Below, piece by piece: positions 41,210 to 43,608 of a DNA stretch of 43,608 bases. Location of the stretch: positions 1-43,608 of the forward strand of contig JAAYLH010000117.1 in the NCBI GenBank assembly GCA_012521995.1. Reading direction: 5' to 3'. Source of the DNA: Bacteroidales bacterium. GTDB lineage: Bacteria; Bacteroidota; Bacteroidia; Bacteroidales; UBA7960. The translations under genes were made by a program, and so were the position numbers. Below the pieces are notes generated by a model. The model made no database searches. It was given only the letters and a program-made list of their open reading frames with translations, and had not been told where the DNA came from. Numbering within the stretch: position 1 is the stretch's first letter; each line of letters begins with the position of its first letter.

Positions 41210-43608
41210 ATGAAAAAGATGTACATTAACCTAAGAGGACGATGTAGCAGTTTGCTGATGTTCTTTATCGTTATGTCGCTTTCCATTGCGGTTTCCGCGC
41301 AGGAAATACAACTGGTGGCACCAGGAACGACAGGCAATAATTTTTCGGTAGCAAATGAATGCTCTAGCATCGATCCCTCCTTTCCGGAGGGAATTACCCC
41401 GGCCTTTACACCGGGAAATCCTCCGCTGTGCCCGGGTGGTTTCAAACTGGACCCCCCTATGTCAGGGACTTTTCAGCTAAATGGTGGTACCATTACCATT
41501 GATATTAGCCTGACAAGTTGCGGACAGGTTTTCAGTTGGAGCGTTTCGCCCGGCATTGAAATTCATGAAATAATCGTAAAAGGCGGACCCAATGCTAACA
41601 CTTACGATTATTCAGGTTTGATGATCCCTCCGATGCAGGATGGGAACCTCCATGCACCCCTTAATCCTAACGGGATGTATGCCGGTCTGAGCCACATGAA
41701 TTTCTGTTACACCTACGTGCCCCCACTCGAGTGCTCAGTCATGATTGACCATCATGTCACATGTTACGGAGGCAACGATGGACAGGCCACGGTTACTGCC
41801 GTTAACGGCACTCCCCCTTACTCCTACTTATGGAGTGACGGACAAACCACCCAAACTGCCACCAACCTGGCAGCAGGGTACTATTCTGTTGTTGTTACCG
41901 ATGTAAATGGGAAAACAACAGAATGCTCAGCTACCATTGAGCAACCTGAGTTTAAGCCCATATATGTAAATGCAGAAGACCAAATGGCAGGCCCCTGCAT
42001 CAGTGCAGAAGACCTTGACATGGCCTTCCATAACTGGATTCAATCCATAACAGTTACTGGCGGAACCCCACCCCTTACCATTACCTATATGGTAAATGGC
42101 ATGGTGGTTGAAAACCTTAGCGGGCTGACAGCTCCTGATGCTTGTGGTGGTTCAGTTATTGTTGAAGTGGATGTCATTGACGCTTGTGAAGTCACAGCAG
42201 AAGGATCTGCAAGCTTTGCGGTAGCAGAAGCTCCTCCGATGGTGTTCACCCTGATTGAAAACATTCAAGCCGAGGCCTGCTTATCCCAGGCTGAAGTGGA
42301 TGCTGCTTATGCTGCTTGGCATGAGGCACTTAGTTTCAGTGGAGGATGCGGACTCAATCCCGTGATTACCATTCCACCTGCTCCTGATTTTTGCGGGGGA
42401 AGCGCAACGGTAAACTGGAATGTTTCCAGTGACTGTGAAGATCCAATTATAGGATCTGCCACCTTCTTTTTACCTGACGCTCCCGATGTGGAACTCATTA
42501 CTCCAAGCAACCTCACAACGGATGCTTGCATGGATCAGACAGACATTGATGCAGCCTTTGCATTGTGGCTGGCGGAAGCTTCTGTCACAGGTGGCTGCAA
42601 TGCTATGTTAAGCATAAATCCTTTGAACCCTGTTGCACCTGATGCTTGCGGCGGTGAAATAACAGTGACCTGGACAGTAACCAGCGCCTGTGAAGAGGAT
42701 GTTGTGAATTCTGCTACCTTCACCGTTCCTTACGATGATGAAGCACCCGTTATTGCTGAGTTTAATGACATCATGCTTGAAGGATGCAACACTCCCTGGC
42801 CTGATGCTCCCACCACGACGTGGACAGACAATTGCAGCGATGGCGGAACCATTACCGGCGTTGCCGGCGAAGTGATGACCGATGGCTGCTACCAGTACAT
42901 TGATTATGCCTTTAATGTAACCGATGACTGCGGTAATGACGCAGAAGAGGTTATTGTAAGGGTAACCCGCATGTACGACGAGACTCCTCCTGTGATCGCT
43001 GAGCTGGATGACATTATGCTTGAAGGATGTAACACTCCCTGGCCCGATGCTCCCACTACGACCTGGACAGACAACTGCAGCGATGGCGGAACCATTACCG
43101 GCGTTGCCGGTGAAGTGATGACCGACGGCTGTTACCAGACCCTGGTTTATACTTTCAACGTAACCGATGACTGCGGCAATGAAGCCGAAGAGGTCTATGT
43201 CACCGTTAACCGCATGTACGACGTGACTGCTGCCGAGATTGCTGAGCTGGATGACATCATGCTTGAGGGTTGCAATACACAATGGCCCGATGCTCCCACT
43301 ACGACCTGGACAGACAACTGCAGCGAGGGCGGAACCATTACCGGCGTTGCCGGCGAAGTGATGACTGATGGCTGCTACCAATACATTGACTATGCCTTTA
43401 ATGTAACCGATGACTGCGGTAATGCCGCAGAAGAGGTAGTTGTAAGGGTAACTCGCATGTACGACGTGACTGCTCCCGAGATCGCTGAGCTGGATGACAT
43501 CATGCTTGAGGGTTGCAATACCCCATGGCCCGATGCTCCCACTACGACCTGGACAGACAACTGCAGCGAGGGCGGAACCATTACCGGCGTTGCCGGCGAA
43601 GTGATGAC
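41210..43608 (+). CDS. Large secreted surface protein with SprB, Cys-rich and HYR-like repeats (3' partial)
   Basis: The frame runs from ATG 41210 to the right edge (799 full codons) without a stop. A signal peptide (LLMFFIVMSLSIAVSAQ) leads to a unique domain (about residues 30-170, with ending SHMNFCYTYVPP). One SprB repeat (about 175-246) is marked by VTCYGGNDGQATVTAVNGTP and SYLWSDGQTTQTATNL. Three repeats of about 80-90 residues follow, marked by DAAFALWL-like and APDACGGS-like motifs. The rest is four 81-residue repeats (DIMLEGCNTPWPDAP, TDNCS, GCYQ, NVTDDCGN), each with four Cys, as in HYR-like domains. Such proteins are typically exported by the type IX system to the cell surface for adhesion or gliding; the sorting domain would be beyond the window. 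Long minus-strand frames here are shadows. Confidence 0.88.
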   Translation, partial: MKKMYINLRGRCSSLLMFFIVMSLSIAVSAQEIQLVAPGTTGNNFSVANECSSIDPSFPEGITPAFTPGNPPLCPGGFKLDPPMSGTFQLNGGTITIDISLTSCGQVFSWSVSPGIEIHEIIVKGGPNANTYDYSGLMIPPMQDGNLHAPLNPNGMYAGLSHMNFCYTYVPPLECSVMIDHHVTCYGGNDGQATVTAVNGTPPYSYLWSDGQTTQTATNLAAGYYSVVVTDVNGKTTECSATIEQPEFKPIYVNAEDQMAGPCISAEDLDMAFHNWIQSITVTGGTPPLTITYMVNGMVVENLSGLTAPDACGGSVIVEVDVIDACEVTAEGSASFAVAEAPPMVFTLIENIQAEACLSQAEVDAAYAAWHEALSFSGGCGLNPVITIPPAPDFCGGSATVNWNVSSDCEDPIIGSATFFLPDAPDVELITPSNLTTDACMDQTDIDAAFALWLAEASVTGGCNAMLSINPLNPVAPDACGGEITVTWTVTSACEEDVVNSATFTVPYDDEAPVIAEFNDIMLEGCNTPWPDAPTTTWTDNCSDGGTITGVAGEVMTDGCYQYIDYAFNVTDDCGNDAEEVIVRVTRMYDETPPVIAELDDIMLEGCNTPWPDAPTTTWTDNCSDGGTITGVAGEVMTDGCYQTLVYTFNVTDDCGNEAEEVYVTVNRMYDVTAAEIAELDDIMLEGCNTQWPDAPTTTWTDNCSEGGTITGVAGEVMTDGCYQYIDYAFNVTDDCGNAAEEVVVRVTRMYDVTAPEIAELDDIMLEGCNTPWPDAPTTTWTDNCSEGGTITGVAGEVM
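42746..43608 (+). repeat. Tandem 243-bp repeats (81 residues each)
   Basis: Units run 42746-42988, 42989-43231, 43232-43474 and 43475 to the edge (partial), all exactly 243 bp and in frame. Units 1 and 3 share CYQYIDYAFNVTDDCGN and RVTRMYD, while unit 2 has CYQTLVYTFNVTDDCGN and TVNRMYD. The array therefore also has a 486-bp period. Confidence 0.95.

Noticed and set aside
42608-43381. Long minus-strand open frame (257 codons) in the repeat array
   Set aside because: It follows the repeat period and lies antisense to a well-supported secreted protein with a signal peptide and SprB domain. The repeated codon pattern explains it.
1-43608. tRNA, rRNA, riboswitch or mobile-element genes
   Set aside because: Reading both strands, no cloverleaf, conserved rRNA segment, known riboswitch core, transposase or integrase was recognised. 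A covariance-model search would be needed to exclude small RNAs.

Overview
The window (43.6 kb) is a gene-dense chromosomal segment from a member of the phylum Bacteroidota. The order looks Bacteroidales- or Marinilabiliales-like, but the sequence alone does not fix the genus. The evidence is a complete moxR/DUF58/BatABCDE operon, the bamD-rpoZ and DUF4835-recN-fabI neighbourhoods, an SprB-type surface protein, a DUF2807 (GIN) protein, and promoters of the Bacteroidota TTTG-N19-21-TAnnTTTG type. No tRNA, rRNA, insertion sequence, phage gene or CRISPR array was seen.

Layout. 1-980: tail of an ECF-sigma-linked membrane protein and its periplasmic partner. 1078-9398 (minus): nine-gene moxR-DUF58-BatD-like-batA-batB-batC-batD-batE operon, a MoxR ATPase plus von Willebrand A membrane complex. 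9527-10507 (minus): glutaminase. 10680-13451 (plus): ABC ATPase, permease, YtrA-type GntR repressor and DUF2807 protein, with a good promoter, a candidate operator and a terminator. 13941-15858 (plus): KAS III-family synthase and an FkbM methyltransferase. 16042-19874 (minus): TPR protein and gyrA. 20085-22640 (plus): clpC. 22709-28526 (minus): etfB, etfA, a membrane FeS protein, a CCG-domain protein and an acyl-CoA dehydrogenase, which together look like a pathway from acyl-CoA to quinone. 28691-33616 (minus): bamD-rpoZ and DUF4835-recN-fabI. 33754-36285 (minus): LiaF-like protein, LytS-type histidine kinase and LytTR regulator. 36398-36802 (minus): DUF2721 protein. 37355-40576 (plus): TonB-dependent receptor with a DUF2271-like partner. 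41210 to the right edge (plus): the first 800 codons of a large secreted repeat protein.

Most of the window is conserved housekeeping or envelope biology. The less explained parts are: a 61-65 bp palindromic element built from 11-bp units, present in two distant intergenic gaps; the split EtfD-like electron-transfer module with a terminator-like hairpin inside it; a long AT-rich, hairpin-rich leader before the giant surface-protein gene; and the 243-bp tandem repeats of that gene, which alternate in a 486-bp higher-order pattern. No wholly unprecedented multi-gene system could be defended from the sequence alone.
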